From: Saturnia japonica
Taxonomy: Eukaryota; Arthropoda; Insecta; Lepidoptera; Saturniidae
Direction: 5' to 3'
Assembly (NCBI GenBank): GCA_033032175.1
Contig: CM065309.1
Location: forward strand, 1,054,001 to 1,118,000
DNA: 64,000 bases
Positions within the stretch are counted from its first letter, which is position 1. Every line of letters begins with the position of its first letter. The position numbers and the translations under genes were made by a program. Of this stretch, positions 42,978 to 54,900 are shown piece after piece. The notes below the pieces were generated by a model that worked only from the letters and a program-made list of their open reading frames with translations, did no database searches and was not told where the DNA came from.

Positions 42978-45900
42978 TTAATTTCCACCGTTCCCTGTTA
43001 CATTATCATTGGTTATTTTATTACTTTTCATGTTGCTCTTCACGTAACTACTGTAGTAAAATTGACCAAACATATAAATAAAGTGCCAGGAATGAATAGA
43101 TAGTAGTGCGTTGATCCATTTAGGGTAATTGCAATCCGTAAACAAAGGTATGAAGTTGTGAAAGAACACTATTAGAAATTGTACCTGGAAAAGAACGGTC
43201 TATTAATAATGATGTTAATAATAGAATATTATTATCTCTTGTGTATCTTCGAAGCTCAAAGTCCAATGCCAATTAAATTAAAATGTAGTCCACCCTTGAT
43301 ATGTAAGCATTACGCGTTCAACGAAGTGTTTTCTTATCGTAGAGAAGTGGGGATTATAATATTAGTATAGATTAACGCGAACGAAGTCGCGGACGATTCG
43401 TAGTAAAGAAATATTTGAATATAAATTTCAAAACTTTAAATTTTGTATTAGTGCGTAGGCGGATTTATTGCTGAAAGTAATTTCCTGAATATAAATATTC
43501 TAGAACACAAAATCAGGTATCAGGTTCCAGTGAACATAATATTTAAAAAACTGTGTGACTTGGGTACGCACTTAAGAAGTTTTACTTCTTTGAAAAAACA
43601 AAATAAAAATAGCCCCAAAAGTTTATTCCGCGTGCCAACAACATGCTGAAATTAGGCATCAATGACAATAATATAAATTCATTTGATGGTTTACTTCATC
43701 ATGCCACAATTGCATCACATAACGAGCACACAGTTCTTAATTTTACTCTTTACGAAACGCGCCAGAAGTAACATATTTTTTATTAATACACAAAATGATC
43801 CTTAAATACTTGTTTCTACCTGTAGACACTAAAAAAAAATCTTGAAAGGACACTACCACAAAAAGCGTAAAAAAATTATAATGGACACTTGCATCCTGCC
43901 AAGTTTTAGCATACGGAAGTCAAACATGGACATACATAATTAAAATGAGATATAAAATTTGCTTCATGTCAACATACCATGGAAAGGAGTATATTTAAAT
44001 TAAGGAAAATACATTAAACCAGAAACGAAGATATAAAATAACCAAACTTTTGACACTCTTTATGTTAAAGTAAAAAATGGAAATGTGCAGGACACATTTC
44101 AAGGTACAAAGAAAAGAGATGGATGCTAGAAGTAACAAGTTGGCCAGGACCTACAAGCAAGAGGAGCAAAGGTAGACCACGAAAACGGTGGGCTGAGGAT
44201 ATAATTGAAATAGCTGGGTCAAACTGTATGAGTATTGCCTACGATAAAGATAAATGGTATGGATTAGAGCAGGCTTTTACCCAAAAGGGGCACTATGTCT
44301 GGAACCTCCTCGTGGTGTGCCCCGGGCAACGGCGGCCGCTTCACGGCCGAGGGCTAATACCAGACCGACGGCGTTCCTTCCCTGTACCCCTCTGCTCATC
44401 AGAGGAGACAGGGGATGGGGCAAGAGTGGACTTGCTTCGGCTCGTCCACTACGGACGGACTCGTCATTGACGGCGGAGGAGGAAGAAAACCTCCTTAAAA
44501 AATTGAGAGGATACAACCTCTTTAAAAAATTGCTGACGGCGGTGGAGTAAACCACCTTAAAAAACCTTGGACAGACTGTGGTGGAGTAAACCACCCTTTA
44601 AAAAAATCACGGTCGGACGGTGGAAGACAACCACCTTAAAAAAATACTGAACGGAGGTGGAGAAAACCACCAGTATAAAAAATCAAGGACGGACAGTGGA
44701 AGGTAACCACTTAAAAAATAACCGGACGGTTGAGGATGAGCACCTCGTTAAAAAATCAAAGACGGACTTGACAAGGACGGACGGGAGCTTAATGACGGCA
44801 GAGGAGGAAACCTCTATAAAAAACCAAGACGGACTAGTGGGGGAGGGGGTGCGTTCATTCGCCTCCTTCTCCTGCTGTTACAGGACGGCAGAGGAGAAAA
44901 CCTCGGTAAAAAATCATGGCCGGGCTAGCGGGGTGGGGGTGCGTTCATTCGCCCCTTACCCCCGCCACATGCCAAACATTATGGCAGGGACAGAGGAGAA
45001 AATCTCTATAAAAAACCCAACGACGGGTGGGTGGGGGACAGGTGGTGGTTCATCCGCCTCCTTCTCCTGCCAGGCCGAACCAAGGGGAGATGGGTCGGGG
45101 GGCCTGTCTTCCCATTGCACTGGTTTGGTGGACGGGGAGACAGTTCGTCACCGGGCTGTCTCCGTCAGCGGGCGGCCCTTCCGGGCCTTGCCGCCGGGGC
45201 GGCGCGGGCGCGGCTGAATGCAAGCGCAGTGCCCGCGTCGCCCCAGTATGGCGGCGGACGGTACACCGTGGAGTTTTTTAGTGAGTATGAGTCTCACATA
45301 ACCACTCGTCCCCCCGGGCGAGTGTGTACCCATGACGGGTTTTCCACTCCACGTTAACAAAAAAAAAAAAAAAGACTTTTACCCAAAAGGGATCCATATT
45401 ACTAACACACTAACAATAAATACAATACGAATAAAAGTTTTATTTAACTAATAATACTAACACTAATTTTCATTTATAAATTGTGTATTAGAAATGGAAT
45501 AAAGAAGCTTTATTATTATTAATATCATCTTCTTAGGATTTAAATATATTTATGTATCGTTTTATAATATTAGCGCCTTCGGTGAAAACACTGATGTACT
45601 TAAATTGTTCGTATGAAAATCTAAATTCAAAATATAATCTTCGAAATCTATCAAAAATTTTATTTTCTGATAGATTTTCTATAAAAAGTAGCAAGACCTG
45701 CAATAGGTATCCTCAAAGTAGACCGCAGTCTGAACTGAGGACAGACAGCTAACTGTTTGTAACTATGAATGTTGAGTTACAACGGTTCGTATGACGGAGC
45801 GTTTATCAATTATACCCTTTAGGTTGCCTGTCCACTGAAGCTCGGCGTGGAAAAGGGAATCCACCAATAGAATTGTATCAAGCAAATTTCGACCGATAGG

Positions 45901-48900
45901 ATTGAATCTCTAGATTTTATGCAATTCTGTTGGTCGAAATTTGCACAGCTTCGCTACGCCTCAGTAGACAGGCAGCCCTAGACTGCTGTTTGCTAACGAA
46001 ATAGGTGGTGGTGACATCGTAGTCGAACTTTGCAGGAGTTCAAACAATCTTAAATCCGAGGTCAGATCTTACGAAATAAACAAAGTTATATTTTATAAAG
46101 TATAAATGAAATCGAGTTGTCGATTTATAGATATCATAATAAAATGTTATGGTTAAATAAGAATTAAATTATAAATTAAATATAAAATGCATTAGAATAG
46201 CAGATTGATGCCAAATTAAGCCATTAATCGATTGTAAATCTAAACTTGTTAAAGAAAGATTGAAAATTAATAAAAAATCAGCCAAGTGCGAGTCAGATTG
46301 TCGCACCGAGGGTTCCGGCATCGTACAGCCACATTCACCATAATAATTAGGTAACATTACTGAAGAAAGCACCAAACAATTCTAACGAAATTATAAACTA
46401 TATTGAGGGATAAACTTAACTTTGCCGTTGGAAAACTGTTCTCTCCATAAATCGATATATCCCGCGGTCATTTTACCAACTGCAAATAAATTTGTAATCG
46501 CAAATGTTACAAATTTACGGTTTTCGGACTTTTACCTCCACTTGTGTTATAAAACATTGCTTGTTGCCAAAATTTCATGATTCCAGGTTAACTGAAAGTA
46601 CCCTATAGTTTCTATCCCCTTTGAAAGTGTTAAAATAAGTGACATAAATAGCCGTATCTTTTGATTGCGTTGACTTAAAAGTTTAATTTTTCACAGCTTC
46701 AAGTGATTGCAGACTTAAGTATTTGATATTAATTTCTACTTGATACCTCCACGTATTTTGAGAAAAAGGGTCTCGACAGAGACACAGACAGACGGACAAC
46801 GAAGTATTCCTATTAGGGTTCCTTTTTTAATAATCCTTAAAAACGATAATAAACATTAAATAAAAAAGGTGTATCGTGGTTGTATAGTTCCTTGTGATCT
46901 GCTTAGCTGCCACCTTCAAGTATCATGCATTAATTTCTATTCTAATTCATACATATCATACATATAATAGGAATAGGTTACCATATTTCAGCGCGACACT
47001 TCGCGATATTTTAACACGAAAATGAATAGCTGTAGATGTATTAAGATAGTTCACATTTAATTTTCTGGAGCTTTAATATTATAGACAATACAATAGACCA
47101 ATGGCAAATCAATTTAGATAAGGCTTATTTTCAATAACATCATTGTAAGGTTGCCACTTACCAACTGTAAGGCAGTTAAATGCTTCTTCCACCACAAATA
47201 TTTCTTGTATTCAGGTCCTAAACCGGCGATAAGATAATAAGAGTACATAATTATGTGGACAAATGTATTAATAACACCGAGTAGAGTAGAATGGCCATCT
47301 GGAATGATTATCAATATTTTATACAGTTCTGACTTTAAACACAAAAACATCTCATTGTATGTATATATATATATATATATTATTCGTTCTCGTTCTGTCG
47401 ACTGAGCTGGTTTTAGTTCAATTACGTGCGATATCTACCTACATTCGCGATTAAAAAATTTAAAAAATGTCTAAGTGCGACAATTGTAATAAAAACATCA
47501 CCAAAAGAACACCAGGTCTTGAATGTAGCAAATGTGGAAAAATAGTGCATGCAAGTCAAATTTGTAGTGGCCTATCTGCAAAACAACTCGTTGCATTAAA
47601 AAACTGAGAATTTGGAGTGGTTTTGTCAGGAATGCCAACGTGACTCGCCAAAAAGAAAATCTTCCTTTATTATACCAGATGAAGACGAGGAAGAAGAATT
47701 AAATAACATAAATGAGAAGGAATTGAGCACCAACTGCACTATAGACGTCAATAAATTCATGCGTGATATAACTAGTGAAATGAAAAGAATAATGAAAAAA
47801 GAATTACAGCCAATCGAAACCTCTACTAATTTATGTTGTAAAAAGATAGAAGATCTCTCAGAAGCGTTAGAAATGCAAAATAAAAAGGTAAGAAATATGG
47901 AAAAGAAGTACACTAATTTATCAAATAAAAATACACATCTTGAGTTGAAGATTGATTCACTGCATCAGCAAGTACGAAAAATGGAGCAAGACTGTCTGAA
48001 AAGCGTTGTTGAAGTAATCGGAATACCTAATGTGGAGGTACTTGAAGATTTGGCAGAAAATCTGGCAGATCATCTTAAATTTAACAAGAATCAAGTAAAT
48101 AGTATATTATGGATAGAAGGCAAAGTAGGTAACGAAGGACATGTCCAATTGAAATTCAAAAGTGCTGAACAAGCGGAGATGTGGGTACGTGTCCCTATAA
48201 AATAAAAACATCCTTGTTGGAACGGTGGTAAAAGACGCGCCTGCCACGGAAACAAATTCCAAAATCATAATAAGGAAATCACTAACTAAATATTACAAAG
48301 GATTATTGTGGAAGGCACAACAACAATTAAGACCAGCTTACAAATATGTTTGGTTCCAGGAGAGTAAGGTTTTAGCACGAAAAGGCGACAAAGATAAACC
48401 TATGATTATCAGGTGTGAACGCGATATTGAAAACTTGACAAAATAGAAGAATTAAAATCATGTTTGCAATCGAAGTAGCTAGAATCTTTAGCTTTGAGTC
48501 GGTGGACTATAATTTATCTAAATACCTACAATTTATTTTATTTGTTTATGTATAGAGTATTTTTGTGTACCTACGATATTATAGAACGAGTTGAATCACT
48601 GTCTCGGCATAATCCAGTTTTGGTTTTTCGGGACATTTCAATAAAATATTTATGTATTTTTATGTTAAATAAATTAAAAAAAATAAAAATATTTCAAAAG
48701 TTCTTCACGTTATCTCACGCTAAGTAGGGTCAACATACTGTGTTTTCTTGTTTCACTCTCCCCTATCAATTATTATCGCAGTATTCACACCTTCTATACG
48801 CATATCATTCCGGACAGAAACCATTCATACAATCTTTCATCTATCTCTAATGTTATATATGTAAGATATCTTTGAATTGTCTTTGCTGGGTACACGACAG

Positions 48901-51900
48901 TTATATCCGAATGGATTGCGATTCACCATATACCAAGTGTAACACCCGGAAAAGTAGCAAGCTTAGGTGTATCGCATAGGTCGTGACCACCTTGCACATC
49001 CTGATAAATCTCTCATAATAACTCTCTTTTGGTTTATCTCGTTTCAGAACCAGCCAGTGTATATCCTGCTGCCGAGAGGCTTGTAGGCGGCAGCGACCGT
49101 CGATAGATTTTCGATCTCTTGGTGCTCGCCGTTGTTTTTGAATTGTACTGTTCTTACCATCAGGCAAAGTTGAACATCGGCGTAAAGTTGTCAATTTATC
49201 TGTTTTTTACCGTCTACATTTCGGCCAGTGTGCGTTGCAATGGCACAACTTAATTCCCCCATCCCCTTTCCACTATAGCATGATAAGAGACACGGTGAAG
49301 CGTCATCGATTTATGGTAGATATTGCCAATGCGCACAATGCGTTTTGCTAGCACATTTATCATTCGCAACGGTAAAGAGTGAAACACTTTGCCGGATTTT
49401 GTGTTTCTCGATAATTACAACCTGGATATCTTCAACTTTCGAGTTGTAGGTACCTTCTAGGCAAGCATACTCCATCGTAGACCACACCATCACTTATAAA
49501 CAGGTGAGGTAGTAGTCAAACGCAAGCCTATCCATGGTAAAAAAGCGCAGTCATTTTGTTGTGCTACCTAAAAAACTTTTGTTTAAAGAATATATGTAAT
49601 TATGTATATAAGAACAAATGTACATAAATGACGCAAATGGATAAATAAATAAATCCCTAACCACACCATATATTTTAAAATCAACTGTAAATCAAACAAA
49701 TGTCTTTTCTTCGCTTTCTCATGATATACACTATTGTGTATTACAGTTTCACAATTATGATTCAGATTTTCCAAATTACTAACTTTATGGTGATACTTGA
49801 AAAATAAATAAATAAATTGCCATTTCTATGTTATACTAAATCACGAATATAGTCGAGTATGTTAAAAAGCTATGGTAATAATGGATCCTATAATCAGTAT
49901 AGAAACGAGAGGATCAGATGTATACTTACTAGAATAATATTTTAATCCTATCCACGCGACAATTGGCATCAGAAAGTGATGATAAAGATGCAAAGATGAT
50001 ATCTGTCTGTTCTTTTTTCTTAGAACGAAGAAGACGGTATCCAGAAGTTCAACCAACTTTATGTACATATACCATTGAGTGGCTTTCATCATCTAATGGG
50101 ATTGAATATAGAAAAATGTGAACCATTATTTTGATTAAATAAAATTGTTTAAATCAATTATCTTCAGATGCCGCTCATATTCTCAATGCACTTGGACTTT
50201 GAGTGATTGAGACTTCAATACAATGTCTTGCAGTAGTGAATGTTGTATTCCAGTATTTTTAACATAACATCAGAATATCAACTACTCTGAGAAAGTTTTG
50301 CACATTTCAACGTGATATTTAGGTACCAAGTTCCATGTTTAGACAATTTTCTATTTATGTACATTCATAAAGATGATCAAACACTCACCCGAAGAGAATC
50401 CGAGTTAATAGTTTCATCAAAAGGCTGACAAAGAAAACTGTACCGCGTTATCCAACCGCTCATAATTGCCTGCAAAATGAATGGAATTAAAACAAACAAA
50501 GCTATAAAGATTTGTTAAAGCCATGCGGTAAACATAATTTCAAATTGCAAACAAGGACCACTATAGGAAGTTATAACAGAAACTTAAAATCTATATGGAT
50601 TTCGTTGTCTAAAGATTACTTTATTAGAGTGACTGCAAATTTTTTGTTAATGATTGTCTTATCGATGTAAAGATAATAAAAGTTTTCTAAATGGATAGCT
50701 GCTACGATGTAGAGAAGCCATGCTACAGTATCAAAGCCGCAACAACTAGACACTAATAATGCAATAGCTACCACGCTGCGGGAGGTCGATTCCAAAGACG
50801 CGGAGACTTCCATGAACCAAGCGAGGTGTGATTGCTATAACTCATTAATCTAAGCACCAGAATTCCCCACGAATCGTCACATAGTCATTAATTCCATCAT
50901 AGATAATATTCATAGAGATTAACTTGTAATGCTTAATCATTATAAGTAAACTGTAATTCGCCGGTAATGTAGTGTTAATTTATATTATACTAGCTGACCC
51001 GCGCAACTTCGTTTGCGTCATATAAGAGAGAGAGAGAGAGAGAAAAAGGGTTAAATAGAGTGGGTCGTAGGCACTGTATTATGGTACCGCCCGCCTCCCA
51101 CATTATTTCTGTGTAATAAATGCGCTCGCGATACTTTATCAATATTTTACTGCCGAGTTATTTTAAAACTGTCATATCTGCTAAGATATTCATTTAAATT
51201 AATTACTGTAAAGGGCAATTTTGTTCAAAATTAAATATTTGTGACGAACAATGTATTTATTTTAATAAGGATTAACACTATATATATAAACACTTTCGTA
51301 AATAATTCCTTACAAGAATGAATATTAGACTACAAATAAAATTAATACAATTATGATTGGGTGCAAACTTGTGTGTACATGTGACATATAATATGTATGT
51401 TGGAAATTTGAAATTTGAGTATGAGTGTAGATACTTATAATTGTGTTTGCCTTCAGCTATAGCGTATATTAGTGAAATTTATTTATTGGACTAGGCCAAA
51501 CTGAAATTTTAAATAAATCTTCAGTTTCCTGATAGGTAAGATATTGTAACCTGTTCTTTATAATATTATAGTATAGATAATAGAAATGAATGCTTCTTTG
51601 TTTGTAGGTTTCTTCTCTAAGCGTTCCTAAATCATCATGGGATTTCTATAAAACTTGGTAAGTTTTTTAATGCAATCCCCGTGAAGGTTCTGTATTAGTG
51701 CATTGAATACATTCTAAGTCTTCGGATATGAAAATAGTGTCCGATTGGATCGCGATCACCACATCAGGTATAACATGCCACCATGGTGTTTTGTGTTTCG
51801 GTATCTAATGACAGCGACGACCGGAGATGGATTGCCGAACTATCAGTGGTCACTGTTTTGGATTGTACTGTGCGTATCATCAGGTATAAAACCATCACAT

Positions 51901-54900
51901 TTGTTTACAAAAAAAATCTTAATATTTACCTCATACAATAGATAACAGCTCACAAAAATTTGCATAACGTTATATACTATCATAACGTTTTTTAATGAGA
52001 AAGGTTCCCTGTACTTCATCAATCGAGGGCCAAAATTCGTGCAGAATTCGACGTACATAATTAGAATTAAAGCAAGAATTAGAGGTCCTGGCCAAACGTC
52101 TCTTGAACGTACATCTGTAACAGTAACAAAGTGCTGATATTCAGTTAAGTTGTTTTGAGAATCATTTAAAACAATATTCGTCCACTTTGGTAACCTTGAT
52201 ATAGTTATTTCAGCTGAGTGCCTTCTGCGCTCGCCAAAAAGCCTGGTAAAAACAAAATCAAGATAATATTTATTCAATTTAGGCCATAAGAAGGCACATA
52301 TGAACGTCAAAACACTACTGCCGGTTCGGAAAACGTCCCAGACATCGAGAAGAACCGGAAAGAAACTCGATCGGGTTTATCTTTTTTTTTGTCAACTATA
52401 CTAATGTAAATACATATAACATGTAAAATAATAATAATTTAGTGGATGCACAGAGAGGGAGTCACTTCCAGACATAACTATCATTCACATAATTCTCAAC
52501 CCTATAATCGTTAAACTTGTTGTCCGACAAATCAGTAATGAGCTTCGGGATCTTGTTATAGAACCAACCTAAAAAACTTTTATTAGTCTTACTAAGTCTA
52601 AAACACGGTATGACTAATTTATCTCTATTTCTATTATTAACATTGTGCTGATCTTTGACAATATCCATCTGATCTAAGTTTTTAAAAACAAAAATTAAAT
52701 TATCGAGGATGTAATGGAAGGGCAAAGTTAAAAAACGAAATTCCGGGAACTTTTTCAGCTAACTAAAAGCTGTTGTTAAAGCTATAAAGGCCTCTCAGGC
52801 CAACAACGATAGTAACACAATATTCATATGATATACACCACATCATAATTGGCAAATGCCACGGTATTTGAATGCAAATAGGGGTATGCTAATAATACTC
52901 TCAAATGACCTAATTTCAAATAAAAATGAAACACAAACAATTATCATACAAAATTGATGTGGAATTTAAAAAAATGAACTAAATTTCGGAGTGATATTAC
53001 ATCGTAGATTTTTATTAGGAGGAAATGCGGTTTTATTCCTAGATAATGTTACTCGAGATAATTTTACTACTTCGGTAGTTAAGTCACAACTCAGAAAAAG
53101 GATGCGACTTTGCGTACGCAATAGGAGAAGTCACTTCGAGCAACAATTTTAATCAGGCTAAATTACATAATGTCTTAATTCTTACTTATTATTAATTGTT
53201 ATTACTACTAAACATTGACTGGTTCTAAATTGTATTTTTTTTTTTATTGACATTGGGTATTGTCTTCAATTAATTTTATGGAAATTTTAAAGAACGAGTT
53301 TAAGTTTAGTTCGAATAAGAATTTTCGCCTGCTTCCTTTGTGATCAATTGTTTTCAGTTTATTTGAAAAAAGTTCCTAGTTGTTATGCATTACTAGAGAG
53401 CAAAGAAAACGGTTATGTTTTTAAAATAATATGCAACCCAAGTTTCATTAGGTTTTTTTTTGTTTTTAAGGCATTTAAGTTGAAAAAATCTGAATAAAAT
53501 ATTGAAACAATATCATTTTTCACCTTGCATTTTTAAATTTTGACCATTAATTGTTATTTTAATATTTATAAATAACCAGCATTTAATTGATTTTATAAAT
53601 CAGACGAAAAAATGAGATTTAAATTTATACTTTTTTTAAATAAAATTTTGATTTTGCATTTGTAAGTTATTTTGAAAAAAGCTAAAAAAACAGGATAACT
53701 CAAAAATGGTTCACTTTTGCATAATGCATATGGGGACTAAAATTATCGAAAATAGTCACCCCTATCAACTCATAATGGGAAGTACGGCGAATTACCAATA
53801 ACCCTGTATTAACTCTGTTTAGTGTAATTAGAATTGCGCAATAACACCAAATAACGGCATGTGTCGTAGAAATCTAGAGAGAATATGTATTAATACTTAT
53901 TTAAAGATTTAAAATAATATAAAATATTAGACCAAGTCCGTTATAATTTAAACCAAACCATACAGCGCCATCTATGAATACTGTTGGAAAATAAAAATAC
54001 ATTTCTATTTATTGATTTTACTGAAAATCATGTAAAGATAAAATAATTTGGTATCTTTTCACTTTATTTCCGTAAATATTTGAAATATATTACATACACA
54101 TACATTTCTTTTTATATTTAAAATATCCATGCGTGTAACAGTTATTATATAAGGTTTAATGTTCAGCTTATATTTATTTTAATATCTTAATACTCTTATT
54201 TCCCTTATATTATTTGCATGTATACTATGTGTTATTTTTTTGATTTCCAGGGTAACGGTTAGGTTGCTGTATTCATCCGTTCCGATAAGATAGTTTATTT
54301 TTATAACATATTGATATAGAAAAGTTATAAGACTCAGTTTAATTGTTATAATTTATAATTTTAATATTATTTAGGTGAAATACCCTTTGTCAAAATGACT
54401 AATACCTACTGAAGATTGAAAGATCACTAACAGGAAAGTATCACCTGGATTTTGTATTTATAATACAAATAATACATTTTCCTATTACATATGAGGAAAT
54501 CTCAATGGATGAGATATTTGGTGCTGCATCTGTTGATATATTGTACATTTATATTGGCAACACTCGTAGTTATGGTTACGGTTAAGTTTGATTCTCATCT
54601 AAAAATTATGTAATGATTGTACTTTGTAATTTATAAAATAAATGTAATCTTCACATATTCAATTCTTCTCATTTATAAAATTATATTAACAGCATCGTCT
54701 GCTTGAGCAGTGTATCCTGATACGGCCTACACCGTGCTGACTCCTGTAGGCGAGCTTCTTGGTGCGAATTTGCTTGTGCCAATCTACCAAAATCGCGAGA
54801 TACTGGTTCGTGGTCTCAACGCGGAGCTGTCTGAATAAATGGAGTTCTTCTTGTTTTGAACAGTATATTGTGGTCAAGTGAAGGAAGAATATTAAGGATT

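Larger units (their letters stand above)
43990..45525 (+). mobile_element. RTE-type non-LTR fragment interrupted by an R1-type derivative
   Basis: The coding remnant (44070-44289) reads KWKCAGHISRYKEKRWMLEV, RGKPRKRW-type GRPRKRWAEDIIEIAG and YDKDKWYGLEQAFTQKG, the C-terminal end of an RTE protein. It is cut at 44289 and resumes at 45376 as 3' UTR, ending in a TTA microsatellite near 45510-45525. Confidence 0.72.

Noticed and set aside
44254..45357. Several + strand frames in the R1-type derivative
   Set aside because: They run through the hairpin modules and UTR; proline/arginine-rich translation without motifs.
47114..47350. Whole 78-codon - strand frame as a small gene
   Set aside because: Only 47162-47298 is real, as elongase B exon 5; the edges are intron.
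51843..52310. 155-codon - strand frame as one elongase exon
   Set aside because: Its upstream part is retroelement 3' UTR and its downstream part is intron; the in-phase acceptor at 52115 and donor at 51929 match gene A.
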